A stretch of DNA of 64,000 nucleotides, taken from assembly GCF_003019255.1 (NCBI RefSeq), contig NZ_CP027846.1, forward strand, positions 2,232,001 to 2,296,000, given 5' to 3'. The stretch is from Staphylococcus kloosii (GTDB lineage Bacteria; Bacillota; Bacilli; Staphylococcales; Staphylococcaceae). A model generated the notes under the pieces. That model did not search any database. It was given only the letters and a program-made list of their open reading frames with translations, and was not told the DNA's origin. Shown here piece after piece: positions 53,579 to 63,945 of the stretch; the stretch's first letter is position 1, and each line of letters starts with the position of its first letter. The position numbers were made by a program, and so were the translations under genes.

Positions 53579-53776
53579 GTTAATCACTCCTTTTATATAT
53601 TTAAAGCCTCATCGTGCGAGTTATATTTATTTAAGATTGTAACAAGTTGCATGGTATATTCATCTATGCCACTACCAAGTTACATTAAACATTTGCTAGT
53701 TTAATCACCTTAGCGTATTCATGTTGTTTATTCTAGTTTGAATGGCATATTACACTTTGTCAACGTATTACAATGA

Positions 53777-55472
<1,696 letters not shown>

Positions 55473-55575
55473 TTAATTAAGAATCTCTGATTAGACCTTA
55501 GTTGAAGTTACTAACAAGTACTTCATACAATTTTATATCAATCACTTTATCATAAGGTGACTGTGCTAAGGTTTA

Positions 55576-56883
55576 TTACTTGTTTACTTTTAATTCGATT
55601 ACTTCACGTAATTGACGTTTAACATCTTCAATAGGTAATTCTCTAACAACAGGGTCTAAGAAACCATGAATAACAAGTCTTTCAGCTTCTCTTTGTGAGA
55701 TACCGCGACTCATTAGATAATAAAGTTGTTCTGGGTCAACACGACCAACAGATGCAGCATGTCCTGCTTCAACATCATCTTCGTCGATTAATAAGATAGG
55801 GTTAGCATCACCACGTGCATTTTCAGATAACATTAAAACACGAGACTCTTGGTTCGCGATTGATTTTGTACCGCCGTGCTTGATGTAACCAATACCATTA
55901 AATACAGATGATGCATTTTCACGCATAACACCATGTTTTAAAATGTAACCGTCTGTTTCTTTACCGTATTGAACGATTTTAGAAGTAAGGTTTACTTTTT
56001 GATCACCAGTACCTACAACAACTGATTTTAATTCACTTGTTGAACGGTCACCTACTAAGTTTGTAGTATTATCAATAATTTGACTACCTTCGTTCATTAA
56101 GCCTAATGCCCAATTAATCGTTGCATCTGCATCTGCAGTACCTCTACGAATAATATGACCAGTAAAGCCTTTATCCAAATAGTCCACTGAACCATAAGTA
56201 ATATTTGAGTTAGGTCCAGCAATTACTTCTGATACGATATTTAGTTGGTTTCCTTCGCCACTTGCATTTGAAAGATAGTTTTCAACGTAAGTTACTTCAG
56301 CACTTTGTTCAGTAGCAATGATTACGTGGTTATAAAAACTAGCATTTTCATCATCGTGTAATACGACATATTGAATTGGATGTTCTACGACTACATTTTT
56401 AGGTACATAGACGAAAACCCCGCCATTCATTAATGCTGTGTGTAAAGCAGTAATACGGTGTTCGTCAATAGAAACCGCGTCTTTCATATAATATTTTTGT
56501 ACTAAATCAGGATGGTTAACTAAAGCTTCTGATAAGCCTTCTACAATTACGCCATCTTTTTTAGCTGATTGAGAAACACGTGTAAAAGCTAATGAATTAT
56601 TATGTTGGATAATCAAGTTTTCTGATTTATCAACATCGATAATTGCTCTTACTTCTTCAGGTAACGCATCTAAATCATCGTACGCTTCACCTGTTGTTTC
56701 AAATTGTTTAAATGAGTCAAAATCCCATCTATTTATTTTAGTTTTATCTGGTTTTGGCATTTCTAAAGTTTCAGTTAATTTCAACGCTTCTCTACGTAAT
56801 TCCGTCATCCAAGAAGGTTCATTATGGGCTTGTGAATATTCAACAAGTTGCGCTTCAGAAATGTTCAAAGTTTCAGTCGTCAT
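55576..56883 (-). CDS. sufD: Fe-S cluster assembly protein SufD
   Basis: SufD (435 aa) pairs with SufB in the SufBC2D scaffold. It contains GGVFVYVPKNVVVEHPIQ, the beta-helix centre, and the C-terminal [30 protein letters not shown] precedes the ATG at 56883. It follows sufC by 94 bases and precedes sufS by 121 bases. Confidence 0.96.
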   Translation of the reverse strand: MTTETLNISEAQLVEYSQAHNEPSWMTELRREALKLTETLEMPKPDKTKINRWDFDSFKQFETTGEAYDDLDALPEEVRAIIDVDKSENLIIQHNNSLAFTRVSQSAKKDGVIVEGLSEALVNHPDLVQKYYMKDAVSIDEHRITALHTALMNGGVFVYVPKNVVVEHPIQYVVLHDDENASFYNHVIIATEQSAEVTYVENYLSNASGEGNQLNIVSEVIAGPNSNITYGSVDYLDKGFTGHIIRRGTADADATINWALGLMNEGSQIIDNTTNLVGDRSTSELKSVVVGTGDQKVNLTSKIVQYGKETDGYILKHGVMRENASSVFNGIGYIKHGGTKSIANQESRVLMLSENARGDANPILLIDEDDVEAGHAASVGRVDPEQLYYLMSRGISQREAERLVIHGFLDPVVRELPIEDVKRQLREVIELKVNK

Positions 56884-56977
56884 ACTATTTTCCTCCCATT
56901 AAGATGATTAGTTGTTGCCTTGTTTTGGATATACTGACTAAGAACAATCAGTTATACAAATAAATATGAGTTGAGAC

Positions 56978-57739
56978 TTATTCTGTAGCACCGAACTCTT
57001 CTTTAACCCATTCGTAACCTTCTTCTTCTAAACGCTTAGCTAATTCTGGTCCGCCTGATTTAACGACTTTTCCGCCGAACATTACGTGTACTTTATCAGG
57101 TGTAATGTAGTTTAATAAACGTTGATAGTGAGTGATGATTAATGAACCAAACTCATCTCCACGCATTTCATTAATACCTTTAGAAACAACTTTTAACGCA
57201 TCGATGTCTAAACCAGAGTCGATTTCATCTAAGATTGCGAATTTTGGTTCTAACATTAATAATTGAAGAATTTCATTACGTTTTTTCTCACCGCCAGAGA
57301 AACCTTCGTTTAAATAACGTTGAGCCATATCTTGGTCGATGTCTAAGAAATCCATTTCTTTATCTAATTTTTTGATGAATTGCATTAAATTGATTTCTTC
57401 TCCTTCTTCACGTTTCGCATTAATTGCAGAACGCATGAAGTCAGCGTTTGTAACACCTGTAATTTCTGAAGGATATTGCATAGCTAGGAATAAACCAGCT
57501 TTTGCACGTTCGTCAACTTCTAGTTCTAAAACATTCACGCCGTCTAAAAGAACTTCACCTTGAGTTACTTCGAAACTTGGGTGACCCATAATTGCAGATG
57601 ATAATGTTGATTTACCTGTACCATTTGGTCCCATAATTGCATGAATTTCACCAGTATTAATTGTTAAGTTAACACCTTTTAAAATCTCTTTATCTTCAAT
57701 AGACACATGTAGGTCTTTGATCTCTAATGTTGATGGCAT
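56978..57739 (-). CDS. sufC: Fe-S assembly ATPase SufC
   Basis: SufC (253 aa) is an ABC-type ATPase that drives conformational change of SufBD. It has Walker A MGPNGTGKSTL (about 36-46), the Q-loop in AMQYPSEITG, signature GFSGGEKKRNEIL, and Walker B FAILDEIDSGLD. GGAGGGAA precedes the ATG at 57739. First gene of the suf operon, behind a promoter at 57779-57807. Confidence 0.97.
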   Translation of the reverse strand: MPSTLEIKDLHVSIEDKEILKGVNLTINTGEIHAIMGPNGTGKSTLSSAIMGHPSFEVTQGEVLLDGVNVLELEVDERAKAGLFLAMQYPSEITGVTNADFMRSAINAKREEGEEINLMQFIKKLDKEMDFLDIDQDMAQRYLNEGFSGGEKKRNEILQLLMLEPKFAILDEIDSGLDIDALKVVSKGINEMRGDEFGSLIITHYQRLLNYITPDKVHVMFGGKVVKSGGPELAKRLEEEGYEWVKEEFGATE

Positions 57740-57778
57740 ACATATTCCCTCCGTAATAAATAATATGTTTTCCTTACT

Positions 57779-57807
57779 AGTTTATAATAATTTTAATCTA
57801 CAGTCAA
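57779..57807 (-). promoter_or_regulatory. Putative suf operon promoter
   Basis: On the minus strand TTGACT (57802-57807) and TAAACT (57779-57784) are 17 bases apart, about 40 bases before the sufC ATG. TATAAA two bases nearer is an alternative -10. Confidence 0.55.
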
Positions 57808-58080
57808 AAAACTGCAAACGCATTACATCGTCTAATTATAACGCACTTACTAGCTAATATAAACCTTTTGGCGTGGTATTTTATAATAATTATTATAAAG
57901 CAACTATTTTTATTAAGCCTTACTTTCTAAAAGTAACTGATAATGATTAAACGTTTGTTCTCAATGGCTATTCACACTATTTAGCTACTCCATTTAACTT
58001 AATATTTATAACAACAAAACAGGTGCTATATACGTTTATTTTCTTTTACTGTGTTCCATTTTGATGGTAGTACAATATTA

Positions 58081-58117
58081 TAAAACACTCCCTTTTCATA
58101 AGATAAGGGAGTGTTTA
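58081..58117 (-). terminator. Terminator of metNIQ
   Basis: AAACACTCCCTT (58083-58094) pairs perfectly with AAGGGAGTGTTT (58105-58116); minus-strand U run. It follows the metQ stop by about 10 bases. Confidence 0.85.
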
Positions 58118-58125
58118 TTGCTTTA

Positions 58126-58935
58126 TTATTTAGCTGGTACTACCGCACCGTCGTATTTCTTATTAATGTAGTCTTTGATTTCTTTAGATTGTAAAACTTC
58201 CATTAAAGCTTTAACTTTCTTATCATCTTTATGACCTTCTTTAACAGCTATTAAGTTAGCATAAGGATTGTCTTCAGATTTTTCTAAAGCGATTGAATCT
58301 TTACGTGGGCTTAATTTTTGGTCAATAGCAAAGTTTGAGTTGATGATTACTGCGTCAGCTTTTTGATTTTGATAGATCTTAGGTAAGTACTCAGCTGATT
58401 GTTTGTTGTTAAATTTAATGTCTTTTTTGTTTTCTACAATGTCGCTAAATTTAGCATCTTCAATTTTCACGCCTTTTTTAACTTTAACTAATCCAGCATC
58501 TTGGAAGAATTTAATGAAACGACCTTCTTCAGCTGGGTTATTTGAAACATAAACCGTAGCGCCTTTTGGTAAATCTTTTAAGCTTTTATATTTTTTAGAA
58601 TACACAGCCATTGGTTCTAAATGAACGTCACCAGCTGATTCAATTTTATAATGCTTGTCTTTTTTCTCAGTGTTTAAATATGGTGTGTGTTGGAAATAGT
58701 TAGCGTCAATTTCGCCTTTATCTAACAATTTGTTAGGTGTTGTGTAATCGTTGATCGTTTTAATTTGTAAATCATAACCTTTATCTTTTAATAAAGGCTT
58801 AGCTTTTTCTAAGATTTCAGCATGTGGTGATGGTGATGCACCTACAGTAATTTTTTTATCATCTCCGCCTTTACCACAAGCTGCTAGTACTACTGCTAAA
58901 ATTGCAACTAACGCTAAACTTAAAAACTTTTTCAT
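58126..58935 (-). CDS. metQ: Methionine ABC transporter substrate-binding lipoprotein (MetQ/NlpA)
   Basis: MetQ (269 aa) is a lipoprotein with a lipobox ending at Cys20 (AVVLAACGKG). The mature part has the NlpA family pattern: ITVGASPSPHAEILEKAKPLL, NYFQHTPYLNTEKKDK, VYVSNNPAEEGRFIKFF. The S. aureus orthologue in this position was studied as GmpC, which binds Gly-Met dipeptide, so the ligand may be methionine or methionyl dipeptides. AAAGGGG precedes the ATG. The gene follows metI by 18 bases. Confidence 0.92.
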   Translation of the reverse strand: MKKFLSLALVAILAVVLAACGKGGDDKKITVGASPSPHAEILEKAKPLLKDKGYDLQIKTINDYTTPNKLLDKGEIDANYFQHTPYLNTEKKDKHYKIESAGDVHLEPMAVYSKKYKSLKDLPKGATVYVSNNPAEEGRFIKFFQDAGLVKVKKGVKIEDAKFSDIVENKKDIKFNNKQSAEYLPKIYQNQKADAVIINSNFAIDQKLSPRKDSIALEKSEDNPYANLIAVKEGHKDDKKVKALMEVLQSKEIKDYINKKYDGAVVPAK

Positions 58936-58953
58936 GTTAAGTCCCCTTTCATC

Positions 58954-59649
58954 TTACCTTTTATCGATTTTATTTGTAGCCCAATCACCAATGAATTGGA
59001 TAATAAATACTATGATTAAAATTAAAATTGTTGAAACTAAAATGACATCATTTTGGTTACGCGTGAATCCAGTTAAATATGCTAAGTTCCCTAATCCTCC
59101 TGCACCAATTACACCTGCGATTGCTGTTGAACCAACTAAAGCAATTGCAGTAACGGTGATACCTGAGACTAATGCTGGCATCGCTTCTGGTAATAGTACC
59201 TTTCTTACGATTGTCCAAGTATTAGCACCCATAGACCATGCCGCTTCAATAACACCTTTATCAATTTCTTTGAATGCAATTTCAACTAATCTAGCATAGA
59301 ATGGCGCTGAACCTATGATTAATGCTGGTAATGCACCAGTTGGTCCACTTATTGTCCCTAAAACTATGCTTGTAAATGGAATGAGTAGCAAAATTAAGAT
59401 AATGAATGGAATCGCTCTAAATAAGTTAACGACAAATGACACAATCGTATAAAACACGTGCGCAGTTTTGGATTTACTTCTCGCCGATAGGAATAACAGT
59501 ACTCCTAAAATAATACCGAAAATAAACGCAAAAATAGTCGAAATCACTGTCATGTATAACGTTTCATATGTTGCTTGCCAAACTTCAGGCCATTGTACAT
59601 TTGGCATTGTTAGCATCTCTTGTAAAATTTCTCCAAATGACTTACCCAT
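58954..59649 (-). CDS. metI: Methionine ABC transporter permease (MetI)
   Basis: MetI (231 aa) is the membrane subunit, with five membrane segments and the EAA coupling loop [20 protein letters not shown] (about 129-148). It overlaps the end of metN by 8 bases (ATG at 59649), with GGAGGTG upstream. Confidence 0.94.
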   Translation of the reverse strand: MGKSFGEILQEMLTMPNVQWPEVWQATYETLYMTVISTIFAFIFGIILGVLLFLSARSKSKTAHVFYTIVSFVVNLFRAIPFIILILLLIPFTSIVLGTISGPTGALPALIIGSAPFYARLVEIAFKEIDKGVIEAAWSMGANTWTIVRKVLLPEAMPALVSGITVTAIALVGSTAIAGVIGAGGLGNLAYLTGFTRNQNDVILVSTILILIIVFIIQFIGDWATNKIDKR

Positions 59650-60667
59650 GACGTAACACCTCCACTGATACTTGTTGCGACTCTAGGTTTTCTTTGAAAG
59701 TGTCGAATTGATTAGTGCCTACATTTGGTAAATGTAATACTAAAAATCCAATTGAACCATTTTTACTATTTTTAATATTGGCTTCTAAAATATTCACATC
59801 AATATTATGTGTCTTAGTTATATATGAAACGATTGGTTCTGTAGTATTATTGCCTACAAAGTTTAATCTTACTATGTAATCTCCAGGCTGTAATGCACCT
59901 AAGTCATCGATAGATTCGTCAAAGTCATCATTCAAATCGTCTTTAACAAAACGTTTTGTCACTTGATGTTTAGGGTGTTCAAAAACATCATTAACTGTAC
60001 CTTGTTCAATCACTCGTCCACTCTCCATTACCGCAACTTCATCGCAAATGCGACGAATTACATGCATTTCATGAGTGATTATTACAATAGTTATATTGCT
60101 TTGTTCTTTAACTTTCAACAGTAAATCAAGAATTTCGTCTGTCGTTTGAGGGTCTAATGCACTTGTCGCCTCATCGCAAAGTAATACAGTTGGCTCATTT
60201 GCAAGCGCACGTGCAATACCTACACGCTGCTTCTGCCCACCTGATAGCTGCGAAGGATATGCGTTTTCTCTTCCTTGCAAGCCTACAAGCTCGATTAATT
60301 CTTGCGCTCTCTTTTTTGCTTGTTGTCGTGATACGCCAGCAATTTCTAAAGGGAACGTAATATTGTTTAATACGGTTCTAGACCATAATAAATTAAAATG
60401 TTGAAATATCATGCTTACTTTTTGACGTTTTTGACGTAATGCTGATTTAGACAACTGTCCTATATTGTCTCCATCAATAATGACATCACCAGATGTTGGC
60501 TGTTCCAAATTGTTTAAAAGTCTAACTAAAGTACTTTTTCCCGCTCCTGAAAAACCAATCACGCCAAAAATTGAGCCAGTTTCTATGTTTAAATCAACAT
60601 GATCGACAGCAAGAACTTCTTGCTTTTTCGTCTTATAACGTTTGACGATTTGATTTAACTCAATCAT
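59642..60667 (-). CDS. metN: Methionine ABC transporter ATP-binding protein (MetN)
   Basis: MetN (341 aa) powers uptake. It has Walker [15 protein letters not shown] (about 38-51), signature [15 protein letters not shown], Walker [14 protein letters not shown], and a C-terminal NIL domain (about 265-341) that in other MetN proteins senses intracellular methionine and inhibits transport. AAGGAGG precedes the ATG. First gene of metNIQ, behind a SAM-I riboswitch. Confidence 0.95.
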   Translation of the reverse strand: MIELNQIVKRYKTKKQEVLAVDHVDLNIETGSIFGVIGFSGAGKSTLVRLLNNLEQPTSGDVIIDGDNIGQLSKSALRQKRQKVSMIFQHFNLLWSRTVLNNITFPLEIAGVSRQQAKKRAQELIELVGLQGRENAYPSQLSGGQKQRVGIARALANEPTVLLCDEATSALDPQTTDEILDLLLKVKEQSNITIVIITHEMHVIRRICDEVAVMESGRVIEQGTVNDVFEHPKHQVTKRFVKDDLNDDFDESIDDLGALQPGDYIVRLNFVGNNTTEPIVSYITKTHNIDVNILEANIKNSKNGSIGFLVLHLPNVGTNQFDTFKENLESQQVSVEVLRHG

Positions 60668-60698
60668 TGTGATTGCCTCCTTGTAATGCTCGATAAAC

Positions 60699-60738
60699 TA
60701 AAAAATGCTTCCCCTATCTTATCCAGAATAGAGAAAGC
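60699..60738 (-). terminator. Riboswitch-controlled terminator in the metN leader
   Basis: The minus strand forms GCTT...CTAT / ATAG...AAGC, closed over a short loop and followed by ATTTTTT. It lies between the SAM-I aptamer and metN and is the expected off-state terminator of the expression platform. Confidence 0.75.
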
Positions 60739-60746
60739 AATACATA

Positions 60747-60860
60747 CCCTCTCTCATCTTTTAAAGTTAGTTTAACTTTATGTGAATTGGCACCATTTCT
60801 ATTAATTAGACGGTTGCCGGGCTTCATAGGGCACATCCCTCCACCTCTCTCGATAAGAGT
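60747..60860 (-). ncRNA. SAM-I (S-box) riboswitch
   Basis: On the minus strand the leader shows the S-box landmarks in order: CTTATCGAGAGAGGTGGAGG, then GGGATGTGCCCTATGAAGCC, then CCGGCAACC, GGTGCCAATTC, and the closing GATGAGAG that pairs with the first CTCTTATC. Class I SAM riboswitches turn off methionine genes when S-adenosylmethionine is abundant, so metNIQ should be expressed under methionine limitation. Confidence 0.95.
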
Positions 60861-60881
60861 TACATAATTTAATTATTTTTA

Positions 60882-60910
60882 ATCCTACCATTACACTAAT
60901 GTTTCGTCAA
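60882..60910 (-). promoter_or_regulatory. Putative promoter of the riboswitch-metNIQ transcript
   Basis: TTGACG (60905-60910) and TAGGAT (60882-60887) are 17 bases apart on the minus strand. Transcription would start about 15 bases before the aptamer. The -35 box touches the stop codon of the upstream gene. Confidence 0.6.
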
Positions 60911-61213
60911 TTATTTTTTTAAATTTTCTAACAAATAAGGAACAGACTGAAAAGCGTATAATCGTTTTAGTTCTGAACCTTTTGACATCACCATTAGAAC
61001 AGGGACTGATTGAATTTCATGTTGTTGACTAAAATCAGGATGTAAATTCAAATCAATCTTAGTGATTGGTAATTTTAAAATGTCGTTCGCGATATCTAAC
61101 ATTCTTTCTGAAACTTTACACGTACCACATGTAGGTGTATATCCAAAAATTAAATGTTTTTCTTCATTGAAATGTTCTTCTACATTAACTCGTTGTTCTT
61201 TTGTTACGTTCAT
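60911..61213 (-). CDS. Thioredoxin-fold protein (YusE-like)
   Basis: This 100-residue protein has a thioredoxin fold with the active-site pair in TPTCGTCKVSERML (Cys29, Cys32) and the cis-proline region SVPVLMVMSKGSE. The dipeptide between the cysteines is GT rather than GP, so it is not the main thioredoxin. It overlaps the toprim gene by four bases (ATGA), so the two are coupled, as yusF-yusE in Bacillus. Confidence 0.87.
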   Translation of the reverse strand: MNVTKEQRVNVEEHFNEEKHLIFGYTPTCGTCKVSERMLDIANDILKLPITKIDLNLHPDFSQQHEIQSVPVLMVMSKGSELKRLYAFQSVPYLLENLKK

Positions 61214-61602
61214 GTTATCAAACTTACCCTTTCAGCTATATTTTCTAATTGTGCTTTGTCTAACTGTTCTTCGTCTTTAACTATAAAGCCATTTTTTTCT
61301 AATAACCTAGATAAATAAGGTTTAGGACATCGTGCTACTTCACAATATTGTTTATCTACTTTTATATGTTTACTTTCACTTAAATATCTTTTGAACCAAC
61401 TACGAATTTTTTCACCTTCATCATCTGAATCAACCAAGATGAATACTTGTTTATCATAAAGTGTGTCAATCATTTTATCAATTTTATCAATACTCATGGT
61501 ACCGTGAGTGCATATTATCTGTACAGGTTCATCAAGCACTTTGTTTACTTGCAGTTTATCTGATTTACCTTCAACGACAATTACTTTATTTAATAGAGTC
61601 AT
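61210..61602 (-). CDS. Small toprim-domain protein (YusF-like)
   Basis: The 130-residue protein is a toprim domain: VIVVEGKSDKLQVNKVL with the catalytic glutamate at the N-terminus and VFILVDSDDEGEKIRSWF with the DxD-type motif at about 52-69. Related to ribonuclease M5 and small primase-like proteins; function unknown. I start at 61602, with AAGGTGG five bases upstream; the ATG at 61611 touches that site. Confidence 0.86.
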   Translation of the reverse strand: MTLLNKVIVVEGKSDKLQVNKVLDEPVQIICTHGTMSIDKIDKMIDTLYDKQVFILVDSDDEGEKIRSWFKRYLSESKHIKVDKQYCEVARCPKPYLSRLLEKNGFIVKDEEQLDKAQLENIAERVSLIT

Positions 61603-61735
61603 GACATCCACCTTCTCAAAGTCGATTATCTATACTTTACTATACTATTCCACGATGTATTTGTTCATTAAACATGAATTATTATCAAACGACCAAAAAT
61701 ATGCTTACGTTGTAATAAATTTTGTCATAATAATA

Positions 61736-61767
61736 AAAACTCCTAGATATAAATATCAAGGAGTTCA
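61736..61767 (-). terminator. Terminator of gcvH
   Basis: AACTCC...GATAT pairs with ATATC...GGAGTT over about 12 positions with one mismatch; minus-strand U run follows. Confidence 0.7.
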
Positions 61768-61776
61768 ACTTTTTTA

Positions 61777-62157
61777 TTATTCGCCTATCATTTCTGAATA
61801 TTGTTCAGCTGATAATAAACCGTCTAATTGACTTTCATCAGTAACTTCTATTTTAACCATCCAAGCTTTCTCGTATGGTGATTCATTTACGAATTCAGGG
61901 CTATCTTCTAATTCTTCATTTGCTTCTAAGACTTTACCTGAAAGAGGTGCATATAATTCTGATACAGTTTTAACTGATTCTACGCTACCAAAAGTATCTC
62001 CTTCATTAATTTCATCGTCAACCTCTGGTAATTCAACAAAAACGATATCTCCTAATTCATTTTGTGCGTATTCAGTAATACCAATTGTTGCTGTATTGCC
62101 TTCAATTTTAACCCATTCATGATCTTTAGAATATTTTAATTCGCTCGGTACTGCCAC
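61777..62157 (-). CDS. gcvH: Glycine cleavage system H protein
   Basis: GcvH (126 aa) is the lipoyl carrier of glycine cleavage. The lipoylated lysine is Lys63 in [18 protein letters not shown]. In many Gram-positives GcvH also relays octanoyl or lipoyl groups to other enzymes through LipL. The start is a GTG at 62157, after GGAGGGG. The other gcv genes are not nearby; the H gene stands alone, as in S. aureus. Confidence 0.95.
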   Translation of the reverse strand: MAVPSELKYSKDHEWVKIEGNTATIGITEYAQNELGDIVFVELPEVDDEINEGDTFGSVESVKTVSELYAPLSGKVLEANEELEDSPEFVNESPYEKAWMVKIEVTDESQLDGLLSAEQYSEMIGE

Positions 62158-62306
62158 AAGTATCCCCTCCTATATGATTTTACACTTTTATGATGCCATA
62201 TGACGATGCTTAAAGGCAACTGTTTATAATAAAAATAAAATAATAAACGACATGTAGTGATAAACATGTGTCTAATATATAAACACCCTACTATTACTTC
62301 TGTTGA

Positions 62307-62660
62307 TTACAACCAAGTTTCTTTATAAACTTCTTCATTAAAACCTACTGTTGCTTTATCTCCAGATATAGCTAATGGGCGTTTAACAAGCATGCCATTT
62401 TGAGCTAACAAATCTAACTTATCATTGTCTGACATTGAGCTCAACTTATCTTTTAGACCTAACTCACGATATTTTGCGCCGTGTGTATTAAATAGTTTAT
62501 TCACTTCAATGCCTGTACGTTCAATAATTTCTTTAAATTCACTTTTCGTTGGTGTGTGTTGAACGATATCGATTGGTTCGTAACTAACACCATATGCTTG
62601 TAAAAACTTAGCCGCTTTTTTACAAGTAGTACAATTAGGATATTGGTAAAATTTAATCAT
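62307..62660 (-). CDS. ArsC/Spx family protein (YusI/MgsR-like)
   Basis: The 117-residue protein has the ArsC-type thioredoxin-like fold with a CxxC at Cys10-Cys13 (YPNCTTCKKAAKFL) and the C-terminal NGMLVKRPLAISGDKATVGFN. Spx-type regulators share this pattern, but arsenate-reductase-like enzymes do too, and I cannot tell which applies. The start at 62660 follows AGGAGG; the in-frame ATG at 62690 has none. It precedes gcvH, as yusI precedes gcvH in Bacillus. Confidence 0.87.
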   Translation of the reverse strand: MIKFYQYPNCTTCKKAAKFLQAYGVSYEPIDIVQHTPTKSEFKEIIERTGIEVNKLFNTHGAKYRELGLKDKLSSMSDNDKLDLLAQNGMLVKRPLAISGDKATVGFNEEVYKETWL

Positions 62661-62802
62661 ATTTCTGTACCTCCTATACGTTGTTATCACTAATATAGCA
62701 GAATTATATTAAAAACGCTCTTAATTTTAAGCTTAAAGTTTTTAATTAATAATAATTATTCGTTATAATAAAAATTAATAAATTAAAAAAAGGAGCGTTA
62801 TT

Positions 62803-63123
62803 ATGCAACCTATTAAAACAAATGATGATTTTAACACTACTATAAATAGCGATAATCCAGTAATTGTTAAATTCGAGGCCGGCTGGTGTCCTGATTGTAA
62901 AGCAATGGATATGTGGATCGATCCAATACAAGAAAAATATAATGATTACAATTGGTATACAGTCAATAGAGATGAGCTAGAAGATGTTGCCGCAGATAAT
63001 GAGGTCATGGGTATTCCTAGTTTATTAGTATTTAAAAATGGAGAAAAATTAGCTCATTTACATTCGGCAAATGCAAAATCTCCTGAACAAGTTGAGTCTT
63101 TCTTAGCTGAGACATTTAATTAA
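62803..63123 (+). CDS. Thioredoxin-like protein with CPDC active site
   Basis: This 106-residue thioredoxin-fold protein has WCPDCKAMDMW (Cys29, Cys32) and the cis-proline in MGIPSLLVFKNGE. The Pro-Asp pair suggests a redox potential different from classical CGPC thioredoxin. AAAAGGAG precedes the ATG. Monocistronic, divergent from the ArsC-like gene. Confidence 0.9.
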   Translation: MQPIKTNDDFNTTINSDNPVIVKFEAGWCPDCKAMDMWIDPIQEKYNDYNWYTVNRDELEDVAADNEVMGIPSLLVFKNGEKLAHLHSANAKSPEQVESFLAETFN

Positions 63124-63165
63124 TTTATCCTTTGATTAGATAAATAATTCAAGCCAGAAAACAAA

Positions 63166-63211
63166 TAACAACTCATTTCACTGATTAAATCAGTTAGCAA
63201 TAAGTTGTTTT
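63166..63211. terminator. Terminator hairpin of the ACTGA-N5-TCAGT family (copy D)
   Basis: AACAACTCATT...ACTGA-TTAAA-TCAGT...AATAAGTTGTT, followed by TTTTT on the plus strand, 43 bases after the thioredoxin stop. The C/A mismatch of the plus strand is a G-U pair on the minus strand. Confidence 0.65.
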
Positions 63212-63224
63212 TATATAGTTTTAC

Positions 63225-63262
63225 AAAAAAGTAGCCGCTTTCTTAGACGAAAGTGGCTACTG
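63225..63262 (-). terminator. Terminator of the nitroreductase gene
   Basis: GTAGCCGCTTTC (63231-63242) pairs with GAAAGTGGCTAC (63249-63260), with one G-U pair on one strand, and the minus strand continues into UUUUUU. It lies 80 bases after the stop. Confidence 0.75.
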
Positions 63263-63339
63263 CTCTATTTTTAAGACACTAAATCTTGTACTTACAATTT
63301 ATATTAATCCATCGTGTAATTACATAGATTATTTACGAA

Positions 63340-63879
63340 TTAAAATTCGGTAATAATATTATGCGTATGACGTGGTGCATGTGGCATGTCATCTTGCATA
63401 TCCGTTAAATATAAAAAGCCCACCAAACTTTCATCATCTTTAACGCCTAATTCTTTTCTTACTTGTGGCATAAAAATATATGGAGGTGTTTTCCAACATG
63501 TACCGATATGCGCTTCATGAAGTAATAGCATTAAATTTTGCGCAAATGTACCAAAAGCTAGATAATTTTCTAAATTTTCTTTTTGTCTTGGATCATCTTT
63601 AACGATTAGTGCTAACATACCACCTAATTTTGTCACTGTTTTATAATGATCCTGTTGTTTATCCTTTTGATGTGGAAATGCTTTATCTGAAATTGCTTTA
63701 CTCATGTCACCTAATCTATCTTTAGCGATATGCACAACACGCCAAGGTTCTCTTAAACCGTGATTTGGTGCATCGGATGATTGTTTTATGGCTTGATACA
63801 ATGCCTCATCATCGATATGCATATCTCTCTTAAATATTTTGCTACTTCTTCTATTAGCGATTGCATCTTGTAGTTCCAT
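63340..63879 (-). CDS. Nitroreductase family protein
   Basis: The 179-residue FMN-dependent protein has the nitroreductase N-terminal AIANRRSSKIFKRD, APNHGLREPWRVVHIA, and the C-terminal GTCWKTPPYIF. It is shorter than NfsA-type enzymes and resembles the YdjA subgroup. Substrate unknown. AAAGGG precedes the ATG at 63879. Confidence 0.88.
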   Translation of the reverse strand: MELQDAIANRRSSKIFKRDMHIDDEALYQAIKQSSDAPNHGLREPWRVVHIAKDRLGDMSKAISDKAFPHQKDKQQDHYKTVTKLGGMLALIVKDDPRQKENLENYLAFGTFAQNLMLLLHEAHIGTCWKTPPYIFMPQVRKELGVKDDESLVGFLYLTDMQDDMPHAPRHTHNIITEF

Positions 63880-63945
63880 TCTCTATCGCCCTTTCGTTAA
63901 TGATAACTATTTTCAATTATAAGATACAATCGGCGTATTTTCAAA

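Larger units (their letters stand above)
57740..58125. other. 386-bp suf upstream region
   Basis: It holds the suf promoter, the metQ terminator (58081-58117) and a Fur-like half palindrome TGATAATGATTAAAC (57938-57952). No ORF. Confidence 0.5.
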
